Shown here: one piece after another, positions 8,691-19,093 of the stretch
Position numbering within the stretch: position 1 is the first letter of the stretch
Layout: the number at the start of each line of letters is the position of its first letter
Assembly: GCF_005938625.1 (NCBI RefSeq)
Contig: NZ_VCNJ01000005.1
Location: 62,001 to 126,000 of the forward strand
Origin: Pseudomonas fluorescens
Lineage (GTDB): Bacteria; Pseudomonadota; Gammaproteobacteria; Pseudomonadales; Pseudomonadaceae
Direction: 5' to 3'
DNA: 64,000 nucleotides
Position numbers and translations under genes: made by a program
Notes under the pieces: model-generated
Database searches by the model: none
What the model saw: only the letters and a program-made list of their open reading frames with translations
What the model was told of the DNA's origin: nothing

Positions 8691-8897
8691 TCACTGGAAA
8701 TCAGTGACGGAATCAAGTTACGCAGCATGCCAAAGGCGCACAAGCCGGCGGATTCTGGTACATGCGTAGGCAGCGGCGCAAGGATTTGTAGGCCAGGGAG
8801 CCGTAACACCGGGTGTCTTTAAACAGATGTGCTGGATGGTGTTTATTGCGCACAGCGATTGAGGATTTGTCTGTCGGATTGAGGTGTAGCGACTGAC
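8691..8897. other. Intergenic DNA without a recognised gene
   Basis: Part of the long gap between the DUF6124 leader and chpC. It contains a short hairpin (CACTG-GAAAT-CAGTG, 8692-8706). The open frames here lack a ribosome site and family resemblance. Nothing else is recognised. Confidence 0.5.
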
Positions 8898-8999
8898 GCC
8901 TTCGCGAGCAAGCTCGCTCTCACAGGAGATCTTCAGAGATCGCAGATTTTGTGTACGACATAAACCCACTGTGGGAGCGAGCTTGCTCGCGAAGAGGCC
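8898..8999. repeat. REP pair (REPIN), family GTGGGAGCGAGCTTGCTCGCGAA
   Basis: Two inverted copies: TTCGCGAGCAAGCTCGCT at 8901-8918 and GTGGGAGCGAGCTTGCTCGC at 8971-8990. This palindromic family recurs six more times in the window in intergenic DNA. Confidence 0.85.
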
Positions 9000-9036
9000 A
9001 GCCGAAGCAGCGCAAGTTCTGGATCACCCCGCGGAT

Positions 9037-9145
9037 GATCGTTCCCACGCTCTGCGTGGGAATGCCTCAACGGACGCTCTGCGTTCGGCTTTTTGGGACG
9101 CGGAGCGTCCCGGGCTGCATTCCTTTGCTGCGCGTGGGAACGATC
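9037..9145. repeat. REP pair, family GATCGTTCCCACGCTCCGCGTGGGAA
   Basis: Long inverted element beginning GATCGTTCCCACGC and ending CGTGGGAACGATC, with an internal GGACGCTC/GAGCGTCC pair. The same family occurs at 26831-26940 and 30450-30558. It lies just downstream of chpC (end at 9148) and may end its transcript. Confidence 0.85.
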
Positions 9146-9147
9146 AA

Positions 9148-9618
9148 TCAGTCAACGAGACCAGCATCCACCAACAACTTCTCCAACCCCAACAAATCCG
9201 GCACCTTCGCCACCTGTTCCCCGACCTGCACCGCCGCTTGCTCCAGCCCACACAACGGCACATCGACATAGCTCAACTGACTGTCGAGCTTGTAAGAGCG
9301 CGGAATCCCCTGCACCAGCAGCGCTATGAACTTCAGCTCCGGCAACCCGCCGAGGGCATTGAGGATGACAATCCGCGCGCGCTCGCCAATGACGATTTTC
9401 TGCCCGCACGCAGACTCAAAACTGAGCAACGGAATCTGCCGCTCGCGCCACTTCACGCGCCCCAGATACCACGGCGGCGTATCCAGATCGAAAGCGCTGG
9501 CCTGGTAATCGATCAATTCAGCAACAGCGACGTTAGGCAAAATCAAATTGCGATCCGCCAACGGCAGCAACAACCCGGTGAGCTGACTGGTGCGCTGATT
9601 ATGCCGGCGCTCATGCAT
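9148..9618 (-). CDS. chpC: CheW-like adaptor ChpC
   Basis: 156 residues from the ATG at 9618 (MHERRHNQRTSQLTG), overlapping the chpA end by 8 bases; the open frame continues upstream to 9696 but only inside chpA. A single CheW-type domain (LLPLADRNLILPNVAVAELIDY, then WRERQIPLLSFESACG). In P. aeruginosa ChpC is an accessory coupling protein of the Pil-Chp system. Last gene of the cluster; chpD and chpE are absent downstream. Confidence 0.85.
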   Translation of the reverse strand: MHERRHNQRTSQLTGLLLPLADRNLILPNVAVAELIDYQASAFDLDTPPWYLGRVKWRERQIPLLSFESACGQKIVIGERARIVILNALGGLPELKFIALLVQGIPRSYKLDSQLSYVDVPLCGLEQAAVQVGEQVAKVPDLLGLEKLLVDAGLVD

Positions 9619-12600
9619 GTTTCTTGCTCCACTGGGCAATGCTTTCAAGCAGCACCGACTCTTGATACGGCTTGCCGAGGTAGTCGTTGACGCCAATCGC
9701 CATCGCGCGATCGCGGTGTTTCTGCCCGGTGCGCGAGGTGATCATGATGATCGGCAGGTGTTGCAGGCGCTCGTCGTTGCGCACCTGGGTGGCGACTTCG
9801 AAGCCGTCCATGCGCGGCATTTCGATGTCGAGCAGCATCAGGTCGGGCATGTGCTCTTCCAGCAGCAGCATGGCGTCGACACCGTCCTTGGCGGTCAGCA
9901 CGTTCATGCCGTGGCGTTCGAGCAAACGGCTGGTGACCTTGCGCACGGTGACCGAGTCGTCGACTACCATCACCAGTAGCGGTTTGTGTGGTTCGCTGTC
10001 GATTTCCGGCAGCGTCGGTGTCTGCGCAACCCGCGCTTGCATCGCCCGAATCGGTGCGAGCAAATCGAGAATCAGCACCACCCGGCCATCACCGAGAATC
10101 GTCGCCCCGGACACACCCTGCACCGCCGCGAATTGCGCACCGAGGCTCTTGACCACGATCTCGCGGGTGCCGGCCATGGTGTCGACCTGCACGGCGATGC
10201 GCCGGTCGTTGTAGTGCACCAGCAGCACCGGCAAAGGCAGATTCTGGCCCAACAGTTTCGGTCGCGGCGCGGTTTTCAGCAGTTCGCCGAGGTAGCACAG
10301 TTCGTAGGTCTGGCCGCCGTATTGGTAGCGCGGCGGATCAACCCGGAAGTGCCCTTCCAGATCATTTGGCAACACGCGAACAATGCCTTCGATGGTGTTC
10401 AGCGGAATCGCGTATTGATCCTCGCCACACTGCACCATCAGCGCACGGTTGACCGACAGGGTGAACGGCAGACGAATGCGGAAATGCACGCCCTGCCCCG
10501 GCACCGAATCGATACTCATGCTGCCGCCGAGCTGCCGCACCTCTTCGTGCACAACGTCCATGCCGACGCCGCGCCCCGAAATCTGGGTGATCTTTTCCGC
10601 TGTGGAAAACCCCGGTTGAAGGATGAACTGCAACACGTCGCGGTCGCTGATCTCGGCTTCCGGCGCGAGCATGCCGCGCTTGATTGCCTTCTTGCGCACG
10701 GCTTCCAGAGGCACCCCGGCACCGTCGTCGCGAATATCGAAAACAATGTCGCCGCCCTCGCGGGACAGGTCGAGGCTGATCTGCCCTTGCGCCGGTTTAC
10801 CCGCCGCCAGCCGCACCTCGGCAGACTCCAGACCATGGTCGACGGCGTTGCGCAGCATGTGCTCCAGCGGCGCGGCCATGCGCTCCAGTACGTTGCGATC
10901 CATCTCGCCTTCGGCGTTGCCGACGACGAAGGCGACGTCTTTGTTCAGCTCTTCAGCGACCTGGCGGACGATGCGTTTGAGGCGCGGCAACATGCGCTCG
11001 AACGGCACCATGCGCGTACGCATCAGGCCTTCCTGCAACTCGGTGTTGATGCGGCCCTGTTGCTGCAACAGGTTCTCGGCGTCGTGATTGCGGCGGTCGA
11101 GGGTTTCCTTGAGATCGAGCAGGTCGGAGGCCGATTCGAACAGCGCCCGCGACAGTTGCTGCAACTGCGAATGGCGGTCCATTTCCAGCGGATCGAATTC
11201 TTCGTAACCGAGGCGTTCGGCGTCGACTTGCTGACGGCTGAGAATCCGCCCCTGGGTTTCCGTGTCGAGACGGCGCAGCTGATCGCGCATGCGTTCGATG
11301 GTGGTTTCCATCTCTTTCAGCGCGATCTGTGCGTCGTTGACTTGCTGTTCGATTCGACCACGGAAGATCGAGGTTTCCCCGGCCAGATTGACCAGTTCAT
11401 CAAGCAGTTCGGCGGAGACTTTGACCATGTCCGCGCCAGCCTCGGCAGCCGGCGGTGCAGGTTCGGTCTTGGCGGGCAGCGGCAACGCTGGCGGTGTTTC
11501 GACCGTTACCGGATGACTGAAATTCTGGATCGCGTTGATCAACCGATCCGCCGGCGGGCACGGTTGCCCGGCGCGCACGCCATCGAGCATTTGCGCCAGA
11601 CGGTCATGGCCGCGCTGCACCAGCGCGAACAGCTCCGCCGACGGCTGCAAAGCGCCGCTGGAAAGACTTTCGTAAAGGTATTCCAGCTCATGGGCGAGGT
11701 CGCCGATCGGGCCGATCTCGACCATCCGCGCGCCACCCTTGAGTGTGTGCAGATCGCGCAGCAGGGTTTCCACTTCCTGACGATTGCCCGGCTCGGCCTG
11801 CCAGCGCAGCAGCGCGGCGCCGGAGTTTTCGATGATGTCGAAACCTTCTTCGAGGAAGATCTCCAGCAACTCGGGATCGTGACCGGCGCTGTCGTGCTCG
11901 GTTATTGCTGGCGGCGTTTCGGCAACGACCTGACCTTGGCGGACCTGACGGATGACTTCGATCAGATCCAGCGCCGGGGTCAGCGGCTGATGGTTTTGCA
12001 ACTGATCAAGCAACAGCGCCAAGCGGTCATGGCTCTTGAGCAGCAAGCGCCCCAGGCTTTCGCTGTAGTGATAACGACGATCGACCAGACCTTCGTAAAG
12101 GCTTTCCAGCTCCTGGGCCAGATCGCCGATGGCCTCGACTTCGGCCATCCGCGCGCCACCCTTGAGGGTGTGCAAATCACGCTGCAACGAGGACAGTGGC
12201 GCTGTGTTGTCCGGATCGCTCAGCCAGCGCTGCAGGGCTTGGCCGGAACTGTCGAGAATGTCCACGGCCTCTTCAAGGAAGATCTCGACAATCTCGTCAT
12301 CGGGCTCAAGCGCCGTTGCCTTTTGCTGCAACTCAGCGGTGGCGCTGCCCAGTTCGCGGATGCTCAGGGTGCGGCTGCCATCGCTGCGGATCAAGCCCAT
12401 GGACGATGGGTCGAGACTCTCATCGAGCAGGTCATGCAAGGCACGAATCCGCTCTGGTTGCGGCGTGACTTCCTGCCCGGCAGCCAGTTCATCGAGCATG
12501 TTGATCAGCGCTTCGTGAGCGTTCTGCGCTTCCTGGAAAAACCGTTCGCTGACCGCCAGGCTGCTTTCTTCCACCGCGCCATACAGGTCGAGCAAGGCTT

Positions 12601-15508
12601 CACACAGCACGTCGACCGGCAGCAGGTCGGCCATGTGCGCGCCTTCGCCGAGGGTGGTCAGCTCATCCAGCAACGCACTGAGTTCCTGACGCTCGCCGGG
12701 ATGTTGCTGCCAGCGCTGCAAGAGATTTTCCGCGTCAAGGAGAATGTCCATGCCTTGGGCGAGGAAGTTGTTGATCAGTTGTGGATCGCGCTTGATCCGC
12801 AGGCCGGTGTGCGGCGCATCGAGGATCGACGCCAGGCGCTCGGCGAGCAGGGTTTCCGAGCGTTTGATCAGCGACTGCGCGCCGACAATCGGTGCCAGCG
12901 GATCATGCTTGAGCTGACGCAGACCGACGCGGAACAGGCCCTCGGCTTCAAGTAGCAACTCCACTTCGTCGAGGTCCAGCGGCAACTGGTGCGCCTTGAA
13001 CTCGCGGGCCAGTTGATCGAGCGGTGCCGCGAGTTCGGCAATCGGCAATACGCCGGCCATCGACGCACTGCCCTTGAGCGTATGCAAGGCGCGTTGCAAC
13101 TCGTCGCTGGCCTGCAACGGCACATGCTCGGCGGCTTGATCGAGAAAGCGATTGAGGCTGGCGAGGTGGGTCTCGGCCTCTTTGCGGAAGATCTCCAGCA
13201 ACAGCGGATCGAGTGCCGCGACATCGCCGATGTCTTCGGCAGCCAGCGGCTCGTCACCTTTGGCCAAGGCGTGGGCACGGGCAGCGAGTTGATCGACATC
13301 GCTGCGCTGCCGTTGGCTGTTAGTGGCGAATTCGCTGATCAGCTCGGGCAGCAACAGCACGGTGTCGGTCAGCACTTGCTGCACCACCGAGCCCGGCTCG
13401 ACACTTTGTTCGAGCACGCGGTTGAGCAGGTTTTCCACCGACCACGCCAGCTCGCCGAGGATCAGCGCGCGGACCATGCGCCCGCTGCCCTTCAAGGTGT
13501 GGAAGGCCCGGCGCAGTTCAGTCAGCGCATCGCGGTCCTGCGAATTGGCGATCCAGCGCGGCAAGTATTCGTGGAGAACTTCGAGGACCTCGTCGGTCTC
13601 TTCAAGGAACACTTCGCGCAGTTCATCGTCGACCGGTTCTTCACCGGCCGGCGGCGGCATCAGACTGCCGGGCGTCATCAATGCAGGCGGATTGAGCGCT
13701 GACACCGGGCTGGCCAGAACGTCGGCCAGCGACTGTACGGTTTCCGGATCATCGAGCGCCTGCATGTCCTGCATCACCAGCGCTTCGCTGGGGCTGAGCA
13801 CATCTTCGAGCACAGGCACGTGCGGTTCATTTGGAAAGAAACCCAGACTGGCAAGGGATTTCTGCGCGACATCCAGCAATTGTTCGCCCGGTGCCTGCGG
13901 GTCGTCGCTCAAGCGTTCGAGGTAGTACTCAAGGCTGCTGATGACATCGGCCAGACGATCCAGTTGCTCCCAACCCGGCTCGTGCGGGTCGAGCAGCAAA
14001 TGTTCGCGGATAAACCCGTTGCACGCTTCGACCAGACTCGCCGCGCGGCTGAGCGGAATCATCGCCAGCGCACCGCGTACTTGAGTCAGCAGCGCCGGCA
14101 ACGCTTGCAGGTGCTGGCGATCCCAATCGGCGTCGATGTAGTCGACGATCATGTCCTTGGCCTGTTGCAGGCAGATGCGTGCTTCCTTGATGACGATCTG
14201 ATGGATCTGCGTCAGGTCGGTGGTCGGCAGGCGCTCGTCTTCCGGGCTTTCCGGCTCGACGGTGCCGACCATGCCGGCCAGCGTCGCTTCGACGTAGAGC
14301 AAGGCGCCGGCGACGTCCATCAGGATTGCGTCATTCGGTTCGCGCTGGCCCTGGGCAAGGCTGAGCACCACGGCCAATTGATCGATGATGACTTTGCGCG
14401 GCTGGCCGAAACCGAGCACGGCGAGGGTGTCGGCGATCTGCCGCAACGGCGCCAGCAAACTCTCCAGATCCGAAGTGTGCTGACGGTCGCTGCGCACGAA
14501 CAGGTCGAGGCGTTCCTTGACCCGCACCAGTTCTTCGCACAGAGCTGCCAGCACCGAGCGCATCGCATCGCGGTCGGGGCCGGCCAGGCGTGCGCGTTCT
14601 TCGTCGACCATCGCGCTGTCGGGCAACGCGTCGTCCAGCGAGTAGCGATCTTTCATGGTCAGCATCTGCCCGGTGGGATGTTCGGCTTTGGCAATATAGA
14701 ACAACAGGCTTTTCAGCAGCTCCGCCGGCGCCGGCTGATTGAGGCCGGACAGGCCTTGTTCGAGCAGGCGCTTGAGCTCTTTGTCGGCGTCCTTGAACAG
14801 GCTGCGCAGCGCCGGGCTGTTGGCAATCACGCCTTCGCGCATGCCTTCGACCAGCGCCGAAGCGACCTGCCACAACGGGCTCAGGGGTGAATCGCCGCTC
14901 AGCGCTTCGAGGCGGGTAAAAACTTTCGCCAGATAGTCGAGATGCGTCCGGTCATCCTGTTCGCGCAGCAAACCGACCAAAGCCATTTGCAGCATCTGGC
15001 GCAACTTACGCAGCACGTTCGGCAGCTCTGCCGGTTCAAGCAGCGCTAGCGCATCAGCGCTCAAGGGCGGTAGCTCGGGCAGTTGCGGGCTGAACAGGCT
15101 GGTCTCCGAGAGCAGGCTTTCACCACGAGCACTACGCAGATCGTTGATCAGCGGCAACACCACCAACGGCAGATCTCGGCGGGCGCTCTGCACGCGGTCG
15201 AGGTAGATCGGCAATTGCCCAAGGGCTTGCAGCAACAAGTGCAGCGCTTCGTCGCGATGGCTGACGCGCTCGTGCTGCAAGGCTTCGACCAGATGTTCCA
15301 TTTCTTCGGCGAGCAAAGCGGCGCCGTAGAACTCGACCATCTGCAGGCTGCCGTGGACCTGATGGATATACGCCAGGCACTCGTCCAGCCCCGGGAAGGC
15401 CTGCGGATCGTCGAGCACGGCTTCAATCGCCTGATGCGCCTGCCTCAGCGTTTCGGCAATTTCGCCTTTGACCCATTCGAGGGCCACATAGTCGTGCCGA
15501 TCACCCAT
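9611..15508 (-). CDS. chpA: ChpA, multi-Hpt hybrid CheA-type histidine kinase
   Basis: 1965 residues from the ATG at 15508 (GGAG about 6 bases upstream; an in-frame GTG at 15523 lacks a ribosome site). Phosphotransfer modules are spread along the N-terminal two thirds: His49 (IHQVHGSLQM), His670, His809, His1113 and His1254, the last four in HTLKG motifs. Two degenerate modules have Thr where His is expected (about Thr475 and Thr951). Then come a dimerisation segment, an HATPase domain (HMLRNAVDHGLE near 1550), a CheW-like domain and a receiver with Asp1894 (LLDIEMPRMDG). It controls PilG and PilH in type IV pilus twitching and cAMP signalling. It is shorter than the P. aeruginosa protein (about 2470 residues, from memory). 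Confidence 0.95.
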   Translation of the reverse strand: MGDRHDYVALEWVKGEIAETLRQAHQAIEAVLDDPQAFPGLDECLAYIHQVHGSLQMVEFYGAALLAEEMEHLVEALQHERVSHRDEALHLLLQALGQLPIYLDRVQSARRDLPLVVLPLINDLRSARGESLLSETSLFSPQLPELPPLSADALALLEPAELPNVLRKLRQMLQMALVGLLREQDDRTHLDYLAKVFTRLEALSGDSPLSPLWQVASALVEGMREGVIANSPALRSLFKDADKELKRLLEQGLSGLNQPAPAELLKSLLFYIAKAEHPTGQMLTMKDRYSLDDALPDSAMVDEERARLAGPDRDAMRSVLAALCEELVRVKERLDLFVRSDRQHTSDLESLLAPLRQIADTLAVLGFGQPRKVIIDQLAVVLSLAQGQREPNDAILMDVAGALLYVEATLAGMVGTVEPESPEDERLPTTDLTQIHQIVIKEARICLQQAKDMIVDYIDADWDRQHLQALPALLTQVRGALAMIPLSRAASLVEACNGFIREHLLLDPHEPGWEQLDRLADVISSLEYYLERLSDDPQAPGEQLLDVAQKSLASLGFFPNEPHVPVLEDVLSPSEALVMQDMQALDDPETVQSLADVLASPVSALNPPALMTPGSLMPPPAGEEPVDDELREVFLEETDEVLEVLHEYLPRWIANSQDRDALTELRRAFHTLKGSGRMVRALILGELAWSVENLLNRVLEQSVEPGSVVQQVLTDTVLLLPELISEFATNSQRQRSDVDQLAARAHALAKGDEPLAAEDIGDVAALDPLLLEIFRKEAETHLASLNRFLDQAAEHVPLQASDELQRALHTLKGSASMAGVLPIAELAAPLDQLAREFKAHQLPLDLDEVELLLEAEGLFRVGLRQLKHDPLAPIVGAQSLIKRSETLLAERLASILDAPHTGLRIKRDPQLINNFLAQGMDILLDAENLLQRWQQHPGERQELSALLDELTTLGEGAHMADLLPVDVLCEALLDLYGAVEESSLAVSERFFQEAQNAHEALINMLDELAAGQEVTPQPERIRALHDLLDESLDPSSMGLIRSDGSRTLSIRELGSATAELQQKATALEPDDEIVEIFLEEAVDILDSSGQALQRWLSDPDNTAPLSSLQRDLHTLKGGARMAEVEAIGDLAQELESLYEGLVDRRYHYSESLGRLLLKSHDRLALLLDQLQNHQPLTPALDLIEVIRQVRQGQVVAETPPAITEHDSAGHDPELLEIFLEEGFDIIENSGAALLRWQAEPGNRQEVETLLRDLHTLKGGARMVEIGPIGDLAHELEYLYESLSSGALQPSAELFALVQRGHDRLAQMLDGVRAGQPCPPADRLINAIQNFSHPVTVETPPALPLPAKTEPAPPAAEAGADMVKVSAELLDELVNLAGETSIFRGRIEQQVNDAQIALKEMETTIERMRDQLRRLDTETQGRILSRQQVDAERLGYEEFDPLEMDRHSQLQQLSRALFESASDLLDLKETLDRRNHDAENLLQQQGRINTELQEGLMRTRMVPFERMLPRLKRIVRQVAEELNKDVAFVVGNAEGEMDRNVLERMAAPLEHMLRNAVDHGLESAEVRLAAGKPAQGQISLDLSREGGDIVFDIRDDGAGVPLEAVRKKAIKRGMLAPEAEISDRDVLQFILQPGFSTAEKITQISGRGVGMDVVHEEVRQLGGSMSIDSVPGQGVHFRIRLPFTLSVNRALMVQCGEDQYAIPLNTIEGIVRVLPNDLEGHFRVDPPRYQYGGQTYELCYLGELLKTAPRPKLLGQNLPLPVLLVHYNDRRIAVQVDTMAGTREIVVKSLGAQFAAVQGVSGATILGDGRVVLILDLLAPIRAMQARVAQTPTLPEIDSEPHKPLLVMVVDDSVTVRKVTSRLLERHGMNVLTAKDGVDAMLLLEEHMPDLMLLDIEMPRMDGFEVATQVRNDERLQHLPIIMITSRTGQKHRDRAMAIGVNDYLGKPYQESVLLESIAQWSKKHA

Positions 15509-15519
15509 AACCACTCCAC

Positions 15520-17568
15520 TCACGCTTTATCTGTCGCCGCCGGCAAGGTGAATCCGGACACCGAACGCCGCAACTGACTGGCCATTTTCGCCAGGTTACC
15601 GATGCTTTCCGCAGTGGCCGTGGAGCCGGACGACGTCTGCGAAGTGATCTGCTGGATCACGTTCATCGTCAGCGAGATCTGCCCGGCCGAAGACGTCTGC
15701 TGCTGCGCCGCGTTGGAGATGCTTTGAATCAGCGCCGCGAGGGTCTTCGATACGCCTTCGATTTCTTCCAGGGCCACACCGGCATCCTGCGCCAGTCGCG
15801 CGCCGCGCACCACTTCGGTGGTGGTTTGTTCCATCGAAATCACGGCTTCGTTGGTATCGGTCTGAATTGCCCGCACCAGGGTTTCGATCTGCCGAGTGGC
15901 GGCGGAGGAGCGTTCGGCGAGGCGCTGCACTTCGTCGGCCACCACAGCAAAACCGCGCCCGGCATCGCCGGCCATCGACGCCTGAATCGCCGCATTGAGG
16001 GCGAGGATGTTGGTCTGGTCAGCGATGTCGTCGATCAGGCTGACGATGTCGCCGATTTCCTGCGATGACTCGCCCAGGCGCTTGATGCGTTTGGCGGTGT
16101 CCTGAATCTGTTCGCGAATATTGTCCATGCCATGGATGGTGTTGTGCACCACCTCGTTGCCCTTGTTGGCGATTTCCACGGAGCGCTCGGCGACTGCCGA
16201 AGACTCGGCGGCGTTGGCCGAGACCTGATCGATGGATTCGGCCATGTCGCTGATCGCCGTCGAGGCTTCGGAAATCTGCTGGGCCTGATGCTCGGAGGCC
16301 TGGGCCAGGTGCATCGCGGTGGCCTGGGTTTCCTGCACCGCAGCGGCGACCTGGCCGGCGGTGAGGTTGATGGTCGCAACCAGATCGCGCAGTTGGTCGA
16401 CGGAGTAGTTGATCGAATCGGCGATGGTGCCAGTGAAATCCTCGGTCACCGAGGCGGTCACGGTGAGGTCGCCGTCGGCGAGGTCTTCGATCTCGTCGAG
16501 CAGACGCATGATCGCGTTCTGGTTGCGCTCGTTCTTCTCGGCGGTTTCGCGTAACTGGCGATTGGTTTCCCGGACCATCACCAGACCGATGAGGATGATC
16601 GACGCCAGCGCCAGCAAACCAAGGACATAGCCGCCGATGGTGTCGGTGTTGCGCCCACCGGCAAGGTTCTCAAAACCGGTGGCCAGGTGCGAGGCTTCAT
16701 CGAGCAGGGTTTGCGAGAGGCTGAAGATGTTGCTCGCCGATTCACGAACCTTGAACAGCTCGGGCGAGGTTTCAAGGATTTCATCCACCGAGCCGGAGAC
16801 AAACTGGAACAGCTCGGAGATTTCGCTCAAACGCGCGCGGGCGTCGCGGTCTTCGACCTGGCTGATTTTCAGCGTCGGGTTGCCTTGCAGCATGCCGTTG
16901 AGCACTTGGCCAAAACGCGTGGCGTCGCGGCCAAAGGCGTCGGCGGCTTGCTGCGAGTTTTCGTCGCCGGCAAGCACGGTGTTGACCGCGCCGAGGATGC
17001 GCTCAGCCAGCAGCGATTGGCGCTGGGCCATGGCGACCTGCGCCGCCGGGGCGCCACGTTGCAGGAGGATTTCGACGACTTTTTCGTATTCGATCTGCAA
17101 CTGTGGCACGGTTTCGGCCAGGGTCGCGGCGACCTGATGCAGCGACAGCACAGTCTGTTCGCTGGAGAGAATCGCGTCGGTGTTTTTCAGCAGGCGTTCC
17201 CAGTCGAGCTGCACGGCGCGCATTTCCGGGCGCACGGTGGCGGGCGCTGGCGGCAGGCCGGTAACCGGGTCGCCCTTCTTCAGGTAACCCCAGCGCTGGG
17301 CAAAATCGTTGCGTGCATCGCTGAGTAATTTGAACGCGGCAGCCTTACCGGCGGCGGCTTCGGTGGCGTTCTTGGCAATGCGTTGCGAGAGCACACGCAG
17401 CTCACCGGCGTGGCCGATGTACTGTTTGTCGTAGTTCGCCTGGGTGTTGAGGTAAGCGAAATTGGCGAACAGCAGCATGATGAACACGATCAGTGCGATG
17501 AACAGCACGATGATCTGCGAGCGACTGCGCGATCCTTCCGCCGGCTTGCCTGTTTTTGCTTTTGTCAT
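15520..17568 (-). CDS. pilJ: Type IV pilus methyl-accepting chemoreceptor PilJ
   Basis: 682 residues. One N-terminal membrane helix (about 18-42, [19 protein letters not shown]), a long periplasmic helical region, a second helix near 310-330, a HAMP-like segment, and a C-terminal signalling hairpin whose tip contains [19 protein letters not shown]. It senses pilus or surface status and feeds ChpA through PilI and ChpC. The methyltransferase gene pilK, which usually follows, is missing. It is separated from pilI by a REP pair. Confidence 0.95.
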   Translation of the reverse strand: MTKAKTGKPAEGSRSRSQIIVLFIALIVFIMLLFANFAYLNTQANYDKQYIGHAGELRVLSQRIAKNATEAAAGKAAAFKLLSDARNDFAQRWGYLKKGDPVTGLPPAPATVRPEMRAVQLDWERLLKNTDAILSSEQTVLSLHQVAATLAETVPQLQIEYEKVVEILLQRGAPAAQVAMAQRQSLLAERILGAVNTVLAGDENSQQAADAFGRDATRFGQVLNGMLQGNPTLKISQVEDRDARARLSEISELFQFVSGSVDEILETSPELFKVRESASNIFSLSQTLLDEASHLATGFENLAGGRNTDTIGGYVLGLLALASIILIGLVMVRETNRQLRETAEKNERNQNAIMRLLDEIEDLADGDLTVTASVTEDFTGTIADSINYSVDQLRDLVATINLTAGQVAAAVQETQATAMHLAQASEHQAQQISEASTAISDMAESIDQVSANAAESSAVAERSVEIANKGNEVVHNTIHGMDNIREQIQDTAKRIKRLGESSQEIGDIVSLIDDIADQTNILALNAAIQASMAGDAGRGFAVVADEVQRLAERSSAATRQIETLVRAIQTDTNEAVISMEQTTTEVVRGARLAQDAGVALEEIEGVSKTLAALIQSISNAAQQQTSSAGQISLTMNVIQQITSQTSSGSTATAESIGNLAKMASQLRRSVSGFTLPAATDKA

Positions 17569-17604
17569 CGGTCCTCGCCTGTTTGAAGCTCACCGGTAGA
17601 ACCT

Positions 17605-17691
17605 GTAGGAGTGAGCCTGCTCGCGATTGAACGATAACGCGGTGTACTTGATACACCGCGGTGCCTGAATCGCGAGCAGGCTCACTCCTAC
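17605..17691. repeat. REP pair, family GTAGGAGTGAGCCTGCTCGCGAT
   Basis: A near-perfect long inverted repeat inside the pil operon, between pilI and pilJ: GTAGGAGTGAGCCTGCTCGC at one end and its complement at the other, with an inner CGCGGTGT/ACACCGCG stem. It may attenuate or stabilise the transcript here. Confidence 0.85.
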
Positions 17692-17712
17692 AAGGGATCT
17701 TTGTTGTAACGG

Positions 17713-18252
17713 CTATATCGCGACGCTCATGAACACCGGAGATTTGGCCAGGGCAAACAGGCTGAACACTCGCCAGTTCTGCTCGCGCCGAAAATAGCCT
17801 TTGACGAACTCGGCCTTGGAACCCTGGCGCTTGCTGATCGAGATCGGTTCGAAGCTGTCCTGCTCGAAATGCTGCAGACCAATAACCTCATCGACCATCA
17901 GCCCGGCAAACACTTCCCCATGTTCCACCACCAACACCCGCCGCTGTTTACGCAACGGCGACAGCTCATGGCCGAAGAAACCGCACAGATCCATGATCGG
18001 CAGCAGGCGCCCGCGCAGGTTAGCCACGCCTTTGACCCACGGCTTGACCCCGGGCAATTGCGTGAAGCGCGGTTCGTGCAGCACTTCGCTGACTTCGCCC
18101 ATCGGCGCCACATACCAATGCTCCCCGAGGCGAAAGCCGATGCCGCTCCAGCGATCCTGACGCGCCGGTTGCGACGGCAGATCCGCCGCCAGCAAGCGGC
18201 AGCGCTGGTCGATTTGCCAGAGCAGTTCGAACGCGGTCAGCGATTCGCTCAT
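17713..18252 (-). CDS. pilI: CheW-like adaptor PilI
   Basis: 179 residues with one CheW-like domain: GIGFRLGEHWYVAPMGEVSE, then VANLRGRLLPIMDLCGFFG, then EVFAGLMVDEVIGLQ. It couples the PilJ receptor to the ChpA kinase. It follows pilH by a 10-base gap in the order pilG-pilH-pilI-pilJ known from P. aeruginosa. Confidence 0.93.
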   Translation of the reverse strand: MSESLTAFELLWQIDQRCRLLAADLPSQPARQDRWSGIGFRLGEHWYVAPMGEVSEVLHEPRFTQLPGVKPWVKGVANLRGRLLPIMDLCGFFGHELSPLRKQRRVLVVEHGEVFAGLMVDEVIGLQHFEQDSFEPISISKRQGSKAEFVKGYFRREQNWRVFSLFALAKSPVFMSVAI

Positions 18253-18262
18253 GGTTGCGCGA

Positions 18263-18628
18263 TCAGCCTTTGAGCACGTTGTTCAGGGTCTTGATCAGGG
18301 TGTCTTCGTCGACCGGTTTGGTCAGGTAGTCCTTGGCGCCCTGACGAGTGCCCCAGACCTTGTCGGTTTCCTGATCCTTGGTGGTGATGATGATCACCGG
18401 GATGTGGCTGGTGTCGGCATCCTTGGTCAGCTGGCGGGTGGCCTGAAAACCGTTGAGGCCGGGCATGACGATGTCCATCAATACCGCGTCGGGTTTTTCC
18501 TGACGGGCCAGGGCCACGCCGTCGGCGCCGTTTTCGGCCTTGAGCACTTCATGGCCGTGCTTTTCGAGCATGCCGGTGAGTTTGTACATTTCAGTCGGCG
18601 AATCATCGACGATCAGGATACGTGCCAT
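18263..18628 (-). CDS. pilH: Response regulator PilH
   Basis: A 121-residue single receiver domain, start at the ATG at 18628 (MARILIVDDSPTEMYKL); an in-frame ATG at 18640 (MGKT-) is a weaker choice. The phospho-acceptor Asp lies in LMDIVMPGLNG and the conserved Lys in DYLTKPVDED. In P. aeruginosa PilH opposes PilG and is thought to act on pilus retraction. It is almost identical to the P. aeruginosa protein as I remember it. Confidence 0.95.
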   Translation of the reverse strand: MARILIVDDSPTEMYKLTGMLEKHGHEVLKAENGADGVALARQEKPDAVLMDIVMPGLNGFQATRQLTKDADTSHIPVIIITTKDQETDKVWGTRQGAKDYLTKPVDEDTLIKTLNNVLKG

Positions 18629-18688
18629 GGTTTTCCCCATTTTTCTTGTCGACGCCCGGCCCGCTGGCCGAGCGTCACTGTACGTGTC

Positions 18689-19093
18689 TTACTGCGGCAA
18701 AACGGCGGCGAAGCCCGGAACATGGGCCTGGATCGCGTTGAGCAGTTCTTCCTTGCTGAAAGGCTTGGTCAAAAATTGATCAGATCCGACAATCCGCCCC
18801 TTGGCCTTGTCGAACAGCCCGTCACGCGATGACAGCATGATCACCGGCGTCGCTTTGAACGCACTGTTGTTCTTGATTAAAGCGCAGGTCTGATAACCAT
18901 CCAGACGCGGCATCATGATGTCGACAAAAATGATCCCGGGATGGTTGTCGGCGATCTTCGCCAAGGCGTCGAAACCGTCGATCGCCGTGATCACTTCGCA
19001 ACCGACATTCTTCAACAATGTTTCGGCGGTGCGACGAATCGTTTTCGAGTCGTCGATCACCATGACCTTCAAGGCGCTGGACTGCTGTTCCAT
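18689..19093 (-). CDS. pilG: Response regulator PilG
   Basis: A 134-residue receiver protein, MEQQSSALKVMVIDDSKTIRR, with the acceptor Asp in FVDIMMPRLDGYQ and Lys in FLTKPFSKEE. First gene of the chemosensory operon. In P. aeruginosa PilG is the ChpA target needed for twitching and for adenylate cyclase activation. It is divergent from gshB across 225 bases (19094-19318), in which I could not define a convincing promoter. Confidence 0.95.
   Translation of the reverse strand: MEQQSSALKVMVIDDSKTIRRTAETLLKNVGCEVITAIDGFDALAKIADNHPGIIFVDIMMPRLDGYQTCALIKNNSAFKATPVIMLSSRDGLFDKAKGRIVGSDQFLTKPFSKEELLNAIQAHVPGFAAVLPQ

Noticed and set aside
9986..12955. 989-codon frame antisense to chpA
   Set aside because: A high-GC shadow of chpA: no recognisable domain and composition mirroring the real gene; the Hpt, HATPase and receiver motifs are all on the minus strand.
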